A stretch of DNA of 16,349 nucleotides from Flammeovirgaceae bacterium (GCA_003229495.1 QIEB01000373.1:1-16349), one strand, 5' to 3'; positions 7,271 to 14,704 are shown, numbered from the stretch's first letter. The notes: generated by a model from the sequence alone, not told the origin. A program made the numbers and translations.

Positions 7271-7321
7271 GCGTTGACGTTCTATATATTCCAGGCATAA
7301 ATCGTATAAAAATATATCTTT

Positions 7322-8377
7322 ATGTTGGAAATTACATCATTGAACGACCATTCGAAATATATGCAGCGAGCCATGGACCTGGCTGGCCTGGGGCTTGGCA
7401 GGGTAAGCCCAAACCCCATGGTTGGTTGTGTAATAGTGCACCACCACAAGATAGTGGGGGAGGGCTGGCACCAGAAATACGGAGGACCACATGCAGAAGT
7501 TAATGCGATTGATTCCGTGAGTGACTCAGACCTACTGCGTGAGTGCACTCTAATTGTTAACCTGGAGCCTTGTGCCCACTATGGCCAGACCCCGCCGTGT
7601 ACTGATTTAATTATTGCATCAGGAATCAAAAAAGTAGTAATAGCCAACATAGATCCCAACCCGCTGGTAGCAGGCAAAGGCATCGAACAATTGCGTAAAT
7701 CGGGTATTGAGGTAATAGAGGGAGTACAAGAGGAACAGGGAGCATTTTTGAACCGGAGGTTTTTTATTTACCACCGGCGCCACAGGCCCTATATTATTTT
7801 AAAGTGGGCCCAAACCGCCGATGGATTCATTGCCCGGGCTGATTTTGATTCCAAATGGATCAGCAATGAATGCTCCCGGCAATTGGTGCATCAATACCGG
7901 GCCCAGGAGGACGCTGTTTTGGTTGGGAGAAACACCGCCCAATATGACGATCCGCAGTTGACAGTAAGGCAATGGGAAGGCAAGAACCCCGTACGCGTGG
8001 TATTGGACCCAAATCTGGCGCTAAGCAATGGTTTGAAACTGTTCGATGGCTCTGTGCTTACTTTGTGCTATAACCATGTCAGAAATAAGGATGAAGCCAA
8101 TTTGAAGTTTATAAAAGCGCCCAGACAGGGATTTTTGGATTTCATTTTGGATGATCTTTTTAAACGAGGTATTCAAAGTGTGATGGTGGAGGGAGGAGGA
8201 AAACTATTGGATAGTTTGATAGTGGAGAACTATTGGGATGAAGCAAGGGTGTTTACCGCCACCAAAGAATTTGGCGAAGGGATAAGTGCCCCGGTAATTT
8301 CTGCTGGTCATCATGATGAGCGTACAATATCAGGAGATATACTTAAAACCTATTACCATCCCAAGATAAACAGATAA
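7322..8377 (+). CDS. ribD: Bifunctional riboflavin biosynthesis protein RibD (deaminase/reductase)
   Basis: RibD deaminates the pyrimidinone formed by GTP cyclohydrolase II and then reduces its ribose side chain with NADPH, steps two and three to riboflavin. The 351 residues have two domains. The deaminase (about 10-150) has SPNPMVGCV and zinc ligands in PHAEVNAI (His57, Glu59 as proton shuttle) and EPCAHYGQTPPC (Cys84, Cys93). The reductase (about 153-345) has RPYIILKWAQTADG, SKWIS, DAVLVGRNTA, DDPQLTVR, RVVLDP and MVEGGGKLLDSLI. The ATG at 7322 is the first; Met14 is possible but would cut the usual N-terminal segment. No FMN riboswitch is visible upstream, only the short tandem repeat. Other riboflavin genes are not in the window. 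Confidence 0.95.
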   Translation: MLEITSLNDHSKYMQRAMDLAGLGLGRVSPNPMVGCVIVHHHKIVGEGWHQKYGGPHAEVNAIDSVSDSDLLRECTLIVNLEPCAHYGQTPPCTDLIIASGIKKVVIANIDPNPLVAGKGIEQLRKSGIEVIEGVQEEQGAFLNRRFFIYHRRHRPYIILKWAQTADGFIARADFDSKWISNECSRQLVHQYRAQEDAVLVGRNTAQYDDPQLTVRQWEGKNPVRVVLDPNLALSNGLKLFDGSVLTLCYNHVRNKDEANLKFIKAPRQGFLDFILDDLFKRGIQSVMVEGGGKLLDSLIVENYWDEARVFTATKEFGEGISAPVISAGHHDERTISGDILKTYYHPKINR

Positions 8378-8410
8378 AGCAGATATTTGACCTGGGGAAG
8401 CCTTCACAGT

Positions 8411-8788
8411 TTAATGAATACTCCCGTACCATCCACCACCCCCACTACTATTGATAATACCATTCACAATTAAATAAATTACCATAGATGAACCAAGACC
8501 CAATGCAATAGATTTTCCTGTGCTAAATTGGTGAACTCGTATTTCATCAATTAGTGAGTACGGGATTATCATTACATCTCCTTCATAATTATGACCTATC
8601 AAATAGGTTTCTTCAAGAGAGTCGAGTACTAACTTCTTTTTTTCACCATCTTTTTTATCAACCCTAATGACATCATTACTTTTTAAGTGAATGCTAAGGT
8701 TATCCTGCGTTATAGTTTTATCAGCTATAGGTTTCACAGTTGTACAGCCACATAGAACAATAAATATTAACAATCTCTTTATTCTCAT
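8411..8788 (-). CDS. Small putative lipoprotein of unknown function
   Basis: I do not recognise a named family. The 125 residues start with a basic, hydrophobic leader (MRIKRLLIFIVLCGC) that ends in LCGC, an imperfect lipobox with Cys15 as lipidation site. The middle (about 33-85) reads as a small beta-rich domain: NDVIRVDKKDGEKKKLVLDS, then IGHNYEGDVMIIPYSLIDEIRV. It is followed by a TGKSIALGLGSSM stretch and a hydrophobic helix (about 93-112), then a glycine-rich tail. Proteins with this 'charged beta domain, IP..I..I, GK..GLG.G, one helix' plan are common in bacterial envelopes. The gene is convergent with ribD (33-nt gap) and divergent from arsR; it is A+T-richer than ribD. Coding status is likely; function unknown. 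Confidence 0.7.
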   Translation of the reverse strand: MRIKRLLIFIVLCGCTTVKPIADKTITQDNLSIHLKSNDVIRVDKKDGEKKKLVLDSLEETYLIGHNYEGDVMIIPYSLIDEIRVHQFSTGKSIALGLGSSMVIYLIVNGIINSSGGGGWYGSIH

Positions 8789-8962
8789 AATAACTAAGGT
8801 AGAAACTACACTAGTTTAATGATGTAACATATCGTTCAAGTGTTGGTAGAAATGTTGCAAATGACTAATTTCATTATTCTCCCAATAGTAGGATACAAGT
8901 GGCTGGATAAACCGGGCTAATGATTGAGTATTCTACAAAATGATTAAAAAACTCTCCAATAA

Positions 8963-8994
8963 TTTGCGTAACCGAATAATTACGCATAAACTTG
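8963..8994 (+). promoter_or_regulatory. Promoter of the arsR-SRPBCC operon
   Basis: TTTG (8963-8966) and TAAACTTG (8987-8994), 20 nt apart, match the Bacteroidota -33 and -7 elements (one mismatch in TAnnTTTG). Transcription would begin near 9000, about 20 nt before the arsR ATG. Both elements are covered or touched by the palindromes at 8965-8986 and 8987-9016, as expected for autorepression. Confidence 0.55.
8965..8986. promoter_or_regulatory. Operator 1 for the ArsR-family repressor
   Basis: TGCGTAA and TTACGCA are perfect 7-nt arms around CCGAATAA. The core GTAACCGAATAATTAC is almost identical to that of operator 2 (GTAACCGATTAGTTAC). The centres are 26 nt apart, between two and three helical turns. 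It sits between the -33 and -7 elements. Confidence 0.6.
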
Positions 8995-9016
8995 TAACCG
9001 ATTAGTTACAAGTTTA
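8987..9016. promoter_or_regulatory. Operator 2 for the ArsR-family repressor
   Basis: TAAACTTGTAAC (8987-8998) and GTTACAAGTTTA (9005-9016) are perfect 12-nt arms around CGATTA. It spans the -7 element and the predicted start of transcription and ends two bases before the ATG. In RNA the downstream half would lie in the leader. The shared core with operator 1 argues for a single DNA-binding dimer acting at both. Confidence 0.65.
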
Positions 9017-9018
9017 AA

Positions 9019-9348
9019 ATGAGAAGAGATGTTTTTCAAGCAATAGCCGATCCGGTTAGAAGAGACATTATAGAGTTATTGGCAAATGAAACGCTTACCG
9101 TTAATTCAGTAGCCGAAAAATTTGATGTTAGCCGCCCTGCAATTTCAAAACATTTAAAAATTTTAAAAGAGTGCGGAATAATAGTTATTAATAAGCAGGG
9201 AAGAGAAAGATTCTGCCAAATTCAACCAAGAACCCTTATCCCTGCTTTCTTATGGATAGAACAGTATCGAAGACTTTGGGACCAAAGACTGGATTCTTTC
9301 GAAGATTATTTAATCAAATTACAATCTAAAAATATAAAAAATGAATGA
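9019..9348 (+). CDS. ArsR/SmtB-family transcriptional repressor (SdpR-like)
   Basis: This 109-residue winged-helix protein starts in the usual way (FQAIADPVRRDIIELLA, residues 6-22). Its helix-turn-helix (LTVNSVAEKFDVSRPAISKHLKIL, about 26-49) is followed by the wing (GIIVINKQGRERFCQI). The metal-binding CxC motif of true arsenic sensors is absent, so it is more like the SdpR subgroup, in which the signal is often a partner protein or unknown. The SRPBCC gene that follows overlaps it by 8 nt; ArsR-SRPBCC pairs are a recurrent two-gene unit in bacteria. Two tandem palindromes over its promoter suggest autorepression. The gene is more A+T-rich than ribD or nrdA, consistent with acquisition. Confidence 0.92.
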   Translation: MRRDVFQAIADPVRRDIIELLANETLTVNSVAEKFDVSRPAISKHLKILKECGIIVINKQGRERFCQIQPRTLIPAFLWIEQYRRLWDQRLDSFEDYLIKLQSKNIKNE

Positions 9349-9808
9349 AGTGAATGAAACTAACAATCGAACGGTAACCTTAAAAAGAACCTTTAATGCA
9401 CCTATAAAATTAGTGTGGGAGGCCTGGACCCAACCTGAACACATTGCTCTATGGTGGGGACCAAAAGGAATGAATACCAAAGTAATCGAACATGACTTTA
9501 GAGTCGGGGGCAAATGGAAATATACCATGGAAATGCCAGACGGGAATGAGTTCATTTCTGATGGTGTATATTCAGAAATCGTGGAGCTTGAAAGAATATT
9601 TTCATCCGCAAACTTCAAGCCAATGACCGAAGGAGTAGAAATACAAGCGCTATTTGAGGAAAATGGAGATAAAACCAATTTTACTTTTAACGTTGTTCAT
9701 CCAACAGAAGAATATTGTAAACAACAAGAGAAAATGGGTATTATGAATGGCTGGGGTGGTGTTTTTGACAGACTGGAAACTTTTGTAAGTTCTTTAGACG
9801 AGAAATAG
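9341..9808 (+). CDS. SRPBCC-fold protein, AHSA1 (Aha1 C-terminal-like) family
   Basis: The 155 residues form one START/Bet v1-like domain. Family marks are the opening beta strand and helix (TFNAPIKLVWEAWTQPEHIALWWGP), DFRVGGKWKYTMEMPDG, SDGVYSEIVELERIF, and the closing helix with GWGGVFDRLETFV. Such proteins form a hydrophobic cavity for a small ligand; the name 'activator of Hsp90 ATPase' comes from fold similarity and does not show a chaperone role here. Its start overlaps the end of arsR by 8 nt, so translation is coupled. Ligand and physiological role are unknown; it may sense or process the compound that relieves the repressor, which is inference. Confidence 0.9.
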   Translation: MNEVNETNNRTVTLKRTFNAPIKLVWEAWTQPEHIALWWGPKGMNTKVIEHDFRVGGKWKYTMEMPDGNEFISDGVYSEIVELERIFSSANFKPMTEGVEIQALFEENGDKTNFTFNVVHPTEEYCKQQEKMGIMNGWGGVFDRLETFVSSLDEK

Positions 9809-9912
9809 TATGCGGGAATTAAAAACAAAAAAACTTCTGAAGGCGTGCCAACCATTTTTACAATTCGGGCGTCTTATAACTAATAACCCGTTGATCAGTT
9901 GTTCCCTGATTT

Positions 9913-9946
9913 AAGAACCCTGTAGTGTTCGCTGCAGGGTTCTTTT
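9913..9946 (+). terminator. Intrinsic terminator downstream of the arsR-SRPBCC operon
   Basis: AAGAACCCTGTAG (9913-9925) pairs with CTGCAGGGTTCTT (9932-9944), 13 pairs with one wobble, loop TGTTCG, and the stem ends in a short T-run (9943-9946). It sits 105 nt after the SRPBCC stop and could also limit nrdA transcription from the other side, though no U-tract is evident on that strand. Confidence 0.75.
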
Positions 9947-9952
9947 GCGGAA

Positions 9953-9975
9953 GGCCCTGGAATAAATCCGGGGCC
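9953..9975. repeat. G+C-rich hairpin between convergent SRPBCC and nrdA genes
   Basis: GGCCCTGG (9953-9960) and CCGGGGCC (9968-9975) pair over 8 positions with one G-T wobble around AATAAAT. It lies 7 nt after the terminator. No U-tract follows on either strand. It may aid RNA 3'-end stability of nrdA, whose stop is 70 nt away. Confidence 0.4.
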
Positions 9976-10044
9976 ACTTGATTATGTCCCGGACACCGTT
10001 CCGGAAGCATCACATGTTTAATATCGGAATTTCCGGGGGCACTT

Positions 10045-12435
10045 TTAACTACCGCAGGCGATGCATTCGTCCGGATCATCCAGCGAACATTGCATATCTG
10101 ACTGCTTTTGCACCATCGACATTTGTTCTGTTGGGGTGTTGTCCTGAACTTCGGGTTTTTTCAGGGCATCTTTGTCGATGGTAAATTTGATTGCATCGGT
10201 AGCCGCTTTGGACCTCAGATAATACATTCCCGTTTTTAGGCCTTTTTTCCAGGCATAAAAATGCATTGAAGTCATCTTTCCAAAGTTCGGGTCTTGAATG
10301 TGAATGTTCATACTTTGACTTTGGCATATATATGCGCCGCGGTCTGCAGCCATCTCAATGATCACTTTTTGTGAGATCTCCCATACTGTTTTATAGAGGC
10401 CCTTCACGCTTTGAGAGATCTCAGAGATATTCTGAACCGAACCATTAGCATCAATCAAGCGGTTCTTCATGCCATCATTCCATAGGCCTAGTTCTATGAG
10501 GTCTCTCATTAAATGTTTATTTACCACAATAAACTCCCCACTGAGGGTTCGCCTGGTATATATATTTGAAGTGTAAGGTTCGAAACATTCATTATTACCA
10601 AGAATTTGAGAAGTGGAAGCTGTTGGCATGGGAGCAAGCAACAATGAATTCCTTACTCCGTGTTTCTTCACCTCTTTTTTAAGGCTGTCCCAATCCCAAC
10701 GGCCTGATTTTGGAGTAACGCCCCACATATCGAACTGGAAGATGCCTTTGGACACCGGAGATCCCTTAAAGGTTTGGTATGGGCCATCCGTTTTGGCCAA
10801 GTCCTTTGAAGCGGTCATAGCGGCAAAATAGAGGGTTTCAAAGATGTCTATATTCAAGCCTTTGGCCTCATCCGAGTCAAATGGCATATGCAATTTGATA
10901 AAGGTATCTGCCAACCCCTGAACACCAATTCCGATGGGGCGATGCCGAAAATTAGATCGTTTTGCTTCCTCAACAGGGTAGTAGTTAATGTCGATTACCT
11001 TATTCAGGTTCCTGGTAACTACATAGGTTATATCATATAACGTTTGATGATCAAAAGTGCCATCTTCAGTTACAAACTTAGGCAAAGCAATGGAAGCCAG
11101 GTTACAAACAGCCACTTCATCGGGAGAGGTGTACTCTATGATCTCAGTACACAGATTACTGGATTTTATGATACCCAGGTTCTTTTGATTGGACTTTTTA
11201 TTGGCGGCATCCTTATAAAGTATATATGGTGTACCGGTTTCGATCTGAGACTCTAATATTTCAAACCACAGATCTTGCGCTTTTATCTGTTTGCGATAAC
11301 GTCCTTCCTTTTCATATTTTTCATACAGCCTTTCAAATTCTTCGCCGTAGCATTCTGAAAGACCGGGTGTTTCATTGGGGCAAAATAAGGACCAGTTTTC
11401 ATTTTGTTCAACCCGTTTCATGAATAGATCCGGCACCCAAAGTGCATAGAAAAGGTCACGGGCCCGAAGTTCTTCTTTCCCATGGTTTTTCTTTAATTCC
11501 AGGAACTCGAATACGTCCGCATGCCAGGGCTCCAAATAAATGGCAAAACTGCCTTTTCTTTTTCCTCCACCCTGGTCCACATAGCGGGCGGTCATATCAA
11601 AGTTCCTCAGCATAGGAACAATACCATTGGATGTTCCTCCCGTACCTTTAATATAGGAGCCTTTTGCCCGAATGTGGTGAGCGCTTAATCCAATACCTCC
11701 TGCAGATTGTGAAATTTTTGCGCATTGCTTTAAAGTGTCGTAAATCCCGTCAATACTGTCGTCTTTCATGGTCAACAGAAAACAGGATGATAATTGAGGT
11801 TTGGGGGTGCCCGCGTTAAAAAGGGTAGGAGTTGCATGGGTAAACCATTTCTCAGAAAGCAGGTTATAAGTCTCAATAGCCGCCTGGATATCCTCACCAT
11901 GAATACCTACGGCAACTCTCATTAACATATGTTGTGGGCGTTCAACTATATTTCCCTCTATTTTCATTAAATACGAACGCTCCAAGGTCTTAAAACCAAA
12001 ATAATCGTAACTGAAATCCCGATCATAAATAATATTGGAGTCCAGCAACGCGGCATTCTTTTTGATAATGCCATAAGTCTCTTTTGATACCAGTGGTGCA
12101 TTCTCGCCGGTTTTGGGATCTATATAGGTGTAGAGCCTTTTCATAGTGTTGGAGAAAGACTTACTGGTGACTTTATGCAGACTAGAGATCGCGATCCTTG
12201 CTGCTAGTTTGGCAAAGTCCGGGTGCTTAGTAGTTAGAGAGGCGGCAGTTTCAGCGGCCAGATTGTCAAGTTCCACCGTGGTAACACCGTCATAAATTCC
12301 AGAGATAACTTTTTTAGCAATATCTACAGGCTCTACATAATTTCTGTCAAGCCCATAACAGAGCTTTTCAATTCGTGATGTAATCTTATCGAATTTCACA
12401 GATTCCCTACGTCCGTCTCTTTTTACAACTAGCAT
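10045..12435 (-). CDS. nrdA: Class Ia ribonucleoside-diphosphate reductase, alpha subunit
   Basis: NrdA reduces ribonucleoside diphosphates to deoxy forms for DNA synthesis, using the tyrosyl radical of NrdB. The 796 residues begin with an ATP-cone (1-90: VVKRDGRRESVKFDKI), the overall activity switch. Catalytic residues are present: Cys218 (LSSCFLL) and Cys444 (VAVCNLAS) as the redox pair, and Asn427, Cys429 and Glu431 in NLCTEI. PMPTASTSQILGNNECFEP binds substrate phosphates. The tail ends CIACGS, with Cys791 and Cys794 passing electrons from thioredoxin or glutaredoxin. It is the second gene of an nrdB-nrdA unit, 77 nt after nrdB; the reverse of the E. coli order. Every key residue expected is in place. 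Confidence 0.97.
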   Translation of the reverse strand: MLVVKRDGRRESVKFDKITSRIEKLCYGLDRNYVEPVDIAKKVISGIYDGVTTVELDNLAAETAASLTTKHPDFAKLAARIAISSLHKVTSKSFSNTMKRLYTYIDPKTGENAPLVSKETYGIIKKNAALLDSNIIYDRDFSYDYFGFKTLERSYLMKIEGNIVERPQHMLMRVAVGIHGEDIQAAIETYNLLSEKWFTHATPTLFNAGTPKPQLSSCFLLTMKDDSIDGIYDTLKQCAKISQSAGGIGLSAHHIRAKGSYIKGTGGTSNGIVPMLRNFDMTARYVDQGGGKRKGSFAIYLEPWHADVFEFLELKKNHGKEELRARDLFYALWVPDLFMKRVEQNENWSLFCPNETPGLSECYGEEFERLYEKYEKEGRYRKQIKAQDLWFEILESQIETGTPYILYKDAANKKSNQKNLGIIKSSNLCTEIIEYTSPDEVAVCNLASIALPKFVTEDGTFDHQTLYDITYVVTRNLNKVIDINYYPVEEAKRSNFRHRPIGIGVQGLADTFIKLHMPFDSDEAKGLNIDIFETLYFAAMTASKDLAKTDGPYQTFKGSPVSKGIFQFDMWGVTPKSGRWDWDSLKKEVKKHGVRNSLLLAPMPTASTSQILGNNECFEPYTSNIYTRRTLSGEFIVVNKHLMRDLIELGLWNDGMKNRLIDANGSVQNISEISQSVKGLYKTVWEISQKVIIEMAADRGAYICQSQSMNIHIQDPNFGKMTSMHFYAWKKGLKTGMYYLRSKAATDAIKFTIDKDALKKPEVQDNTPTEQMSMVQKQSDMQCSLDDPDECIACGS

Positions 12436-12512
12436 TCGTTTAAAGTTAATTTAGAGCGTTTTAAGTTTTGGTTTAAGTAACTGGTGTACTGGAGGTTGAT
12501 TATCTAAGTATA

Positions 12513-13523
12513 CTAAAAATCCTCGTCCAAAGAAAATTTAGGAGCAGTACTTTCTTCCCCGCCTGTCCGGCCAGCAGCATGCTTCATCACTCCTGCTTTC
12601 TGGTATTCTGCCACACGCTTTTCAAAGAAATTGGTTTTCCCCTGAAGGGATATCATTTCCATAAAGTCAAATGGGTTGGTGGAGTTGTATATTTTTTGTC
12701 CGATCAGTTCATAAAGTAGTCGATCCGCTACAAATTCAATGTATTGGCACATAAGTTCTGAATTCATACCAATAAGGTTGACCGGCAGGGAATCAGTAAC
12801 AAATTCTTTTTCAATAGCCACTGCATCTTTGATAATTTCAATGACAGTTTCATTGGGCAGTTTATTCACTATATGCTTGGTATAAAGATGGCAGGCAAAA
12901 TCGCAGTGCAATCCTTCATCCCTGGAGATCAATTCATTGGAAAAGCTCAAACCTGGCATCAATCCTCTTTTCTTCAACCAGAAAATAGAACAGAAGCTAC
13001 CTGAAAAGAAAATACCTTCTACTGCCGCAAAAGCAATCAGACGCTCCGGGAAATTCCCCTCGTCGATCCATCTCAATGCCCATTCAGCTTTTTTCTTTAC
13101 ACAATCCATGGTATCCATGGCATTGAAAAGCCGGTCTTTCTCCTGTCCGTCCTTTACATAGGTGTCGATTAGTAACGAATAGGTTTCAGAGTGTATATTT
13201 TCAATAGCAATTTGAAAACCATAGAAAAACTTGGCTTCTGTATACTGCACCTCTGCAACAAAGTGTTCCGCTAAATTCTCATTAACAATACCGTCGCTGG
13301 CAGCAAAAAATGCCAATACATGAGTAATAAAGTGACGTTCTCCATCATTCATCTTTTCCCAGTCAGTAAGGTCCTGGCCTAAGTCGATCTCTTCCGCAGT
13401 CCAAAAGCTGGCTTCCGCTTTCTTATAGAACTGCCATATGTCGTCATGTTGTATGGGGAAAAGAACGAATCGGTTTTTATTTTCCTGCAATAGCGGCTCA
13501 TCACGCCCGGCAATATCACTCAT
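12513..13523 (-). CDS. nrdB: Class Ia ribonucleoside-diphosphate reductase, beta subunit
   Basis: NrdB carries the di-iron centre and stable tyrosyl radical that starts catalysis in NrdA. The 336 residues resemble the eukaryotic R2 type: shared strings include KKRGLMPGL and SNELISRDEGLHCDF. Metal ligands are visible as Asp77 (ASDGIVNEN), Glu108 and His111 (IENIHSETY), Glu169 (VEGIFF), Glu203 and His206 (DEGLH). The radical tyrosine is Tyr115. The tail (FSLDEDF) is the usual docking peptide for NrdA. Start at 13523 gives a normal N-terminus. It leads the nrdBA unit; no clear promoter or tandem NrdR-box pair was found in the 366 nt before it. Confidence 0.97.
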   Translation of the reverse strand: MSDIAGRDEPLLQENKNRFVLFPIQHDDIWQFYKKAEASFWTAEEIDLGQDLTDWEKMNDGERHFITHVLAFFAASDGIVNENLAEHFVAEVQYTEAKFFYGFQIAIENIHSETYSLLIDTYVKDGQEKDRLFNAMDTMDCVKKKAEWALRWIDEGNFPERLIAFAAVEGIFFSGSFCSIFWLKKRGLMPGLSFSNELISRDEGLHCDFACHLYTKHIVNKLPNETVIEIIKDAVAIEKEFVTDSLPVNLIGMNSELMCQYIEFVADRLLYELIGQKIYNSTNPFDFMEMISLQGKTNFFEKRVAEYQKAGVMKHAAGRTGGEESTAPKFSLDEDF

Positions 13524-13934
13524 TCGTCGATAGTTTTAATGTTTAAACAATCTAATCCAAAAAGAACAAAAAATAGCAGGGTGGACTTTTAAATAGTCTA
13601 AAATTCCCACATAAAAATTCGATTGATTGCATCAGGTGAAAGGACTAAAAATAACTGACGCGATCGCTTACAATATTGCAAAATCGAAAGGTAAAATCAA
13701 AGACCATTTTAATCCTTAAACAACTGTCAAATTGATTTGGGGAAATGATCTCTGGTGATAACTTTTTGTGCACTAAAACATTGCAAGGATTAAATACAAC
13801 CAAAACTTGATAATGCGAGCAGACAAAAATAAATGAAATTTTTTCAACTCACTTTGTATGCTATGATATTGGTTTGTTAGTAATAATAAATGAGTTATAT
13901 TTGCAGTCCATTTTCAAAATGTAGTTATACAAGC
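13524..13934. other. Long intergenic region between divergent nrdB and rplU
   Basis: No gene is supported here; a 119-codon frame from 13890 is merely rplU with a false upstream start. The stretch is A+T-rich. It holds an inverted repeat TTTAATCCTT (13708-13717) / AAGGATTAAA (13785-13794), arms 67 nt apart, the palindrome GCGATCGC near 13660, and on the minus strand TATTTTTG (13824-13831), a possible -7 element without a -33 partner at proper spacing. The rplU promoter lies at its right end. The nrd promoter and any NrdR box remain unidentified. Confidence 0.5.
13873..13903 (+). promoter_or_regulatory. Bacteroidota promoter of rplU-rpmA
   Basis: TTTG (13873-13876), 19 nt, then TATATTTG (13896-13903): a full match to the Bacteroidota housekeeping promoter. 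Transcription should start near 13908-13910, giving a leader of about 26 nt. It places the ATG at 13890 upstream of the transcript, so the real rplU start is 13935. Confidence 0.75.
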
Positions 13935-14249
13935 ATGTACGCAATAGTTGACATAGCCGGAAAGCAGTTCAAAGTAACCCAAGACCAGGACATCTTCATT
14001 CCCAAAATGGAAGGTGAATCCGGCGCTTCCGTGACATTTGACCAAGTCCTGTTAGTTGATAACGATGGAAAGGTCAAAGTAGGCGCTCCGAAAGTAAGGG
14101 GCGCCAAGGTTTCAGCAAAAATACTGGAGCACGTCAGAGGTGATAAAGTCCTTGTTTTCAAGAAGAAAAAAAGAAAGGGCTATAAAAAGATGAATGGTCA
14201 CCGTCAAGATTTCACTAAAGTCAAAATTGAAAAAATTACAGGTAAATAG
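13935..14249 (+). CDS. rplU: 50S ribosomal protein bL21
   Basis: bL21 binds 23S rRNA in the large ribosomal subunit. The 104 residues begin MYAIVDIAGKQFKV and contain the family end pattern KKKKRKGYKKMNGHRQDFTKVKIEKI. Length agrees with the family. An in-frame ATG at 13890 would add 15 unrelated residues (including three Cys-containing stretches); it overlaps the -7 promoter element and precedes the predicted transcript, so it was not used. Two bases separate its stop from rpmA, the normal bL21-bL27 operon. Confidence 0.97.
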   Translation: MYAIVDIAGKQFKVTQDQDIFIPKMEGESGASVTFDQVLLVDNDGKVKVGAPKVRGAKVSAKILEHVRGDKVLVFKKKKRKGYKKMNGHRQDFTKVKIEKITGK

Positions 14250-14251
14250 CC

Positions 14252-14512
14252 ATGGCACATAAGAAAGGAGCTGGTAGTTCAAGAAACGGAAGGGAATCTC
14301 ACAGTAAACGATTGGGAGTAAAAATTTTCGGTGGTCAACGGGCGATCGCTGGCAATATTATTGTCAGGCAAAGAGGAACTGTGCATCATCCTGGGAATAA
14401 CGTAGGCCTGGGGCGCGATCATACCTTATTTGCATTGACTGATGGCACCGTGGTTTTTAGAAAAGGACGTAATAACCGGTCATTCGTTTCGGTAGCTCCG
14501 GTGGAAGCGTAG
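14252..14512 (+). CDS. rpmA: 50S ribosomal protein bL27
   Basis: bL27 reaches toward the peptidyl-transferase centre. The 86 residues start MAHKKGAGSSRNGRESHSKRLGVK and continue with QRGTVHHPGNNVGLGRDHTLFAL and GTVVFRKG, all typical. There is no cleavable N-terminal extension of the Firmicutes kind. It directly follows rplU. The stop is 1 nt before the stop of the convergent small gene at 14514, and no intrinsic terminator is evident between them. Confidence 0.98.
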   Translation: MAHKKGAGSSRNGRESHSKRLGVKIFGGQRAIAGNIIVRQRGTVHHPGNNVGLGRDHTLFALTDGTVVFRKGRNNRSFVSVAPVEA

Positions 14513-14513
14513 T

Positions 14514-14636
14514 TTAGCGATCCTCTTCTTTCTTCTTAAGCTTTAGGATATCTGTAGTACTCAAACCGATTGCCGCTGCTAAAAGTATTATCACGATCCA
14601 TATAAAAGCGACTGCTCCACCTTCTAATAATTCCAT
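14514..14636 (-). CDS. Small single-pass membrane protein, 40 residues, unknown function
   Basis: The frame encodes MELLEGGAVAFIWIVIILLA, then AAIGLSTTDILKLKKKEEDR and a TAA stop. It has a short acidic N-terminus, one hydrophobic helix (about residues 8-25) and a lysine-rich charged tail. By the positive-inside rule the C-terminus should be cytoplasmic. I do not recognise a family. Support for a real gene is unusually good for this size: a near-consensus Bacteroidota promoter at 14671-14700 on the same strand starts transcription about 28 nt ahead of the ATG, and the composition is that of a designed TM peptide. It follows the rhomboid gene in the same direction and meets rpmA stop to stop. 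It might be a small regulator or subunit of a membrane complex, which is a guess. Confidence 0.65.
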   Translation of the reverse strand: MELLEGGAVAFIWIVIILLAAAIGLSTTDILKLKKKEEDR

Positions 14637-14670
14637 GACTTATGATTGTTTTGGCGATTTGTAACTGAGA

Positions 14671-14700
14671 CAAATTTAGTATATTCCTAAAGAATACAAA
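14671..14700 (-). promoter_or_regulatory. Bacteroidota promoter of the 40-residue membrane protein
   Basis: Read on the minus strand, TTTG (14697-14700), 18 nt, then TAAATTTG (14671-14678) matches all fixed positions of the consensus. It lies in the gap between the rhomboid stop (14705) and the small gene (start 14636). No other gene lies downstream that could use it. Confidence 0.6.
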
Positions 14701-14704
14701 ATAT

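Noticed and set aside
10076..10327. Open frame of 83 codons on the minus strand
   Set aside because: It is another frame over the nrdA 3' end; nrdA has complete family motifs to its CIACGS tail.
13656..13668. GCGATCGC as a HIP1-type repeat
   Set aside because: Only one copy in this gap; an isolated 8-mer is not informative.
13890..13934. Longer bL21 start
   Set aside because: Overlaps the -7 promoter element and lies upstream of the predicted transcript; extra residues match nothing in bL21.
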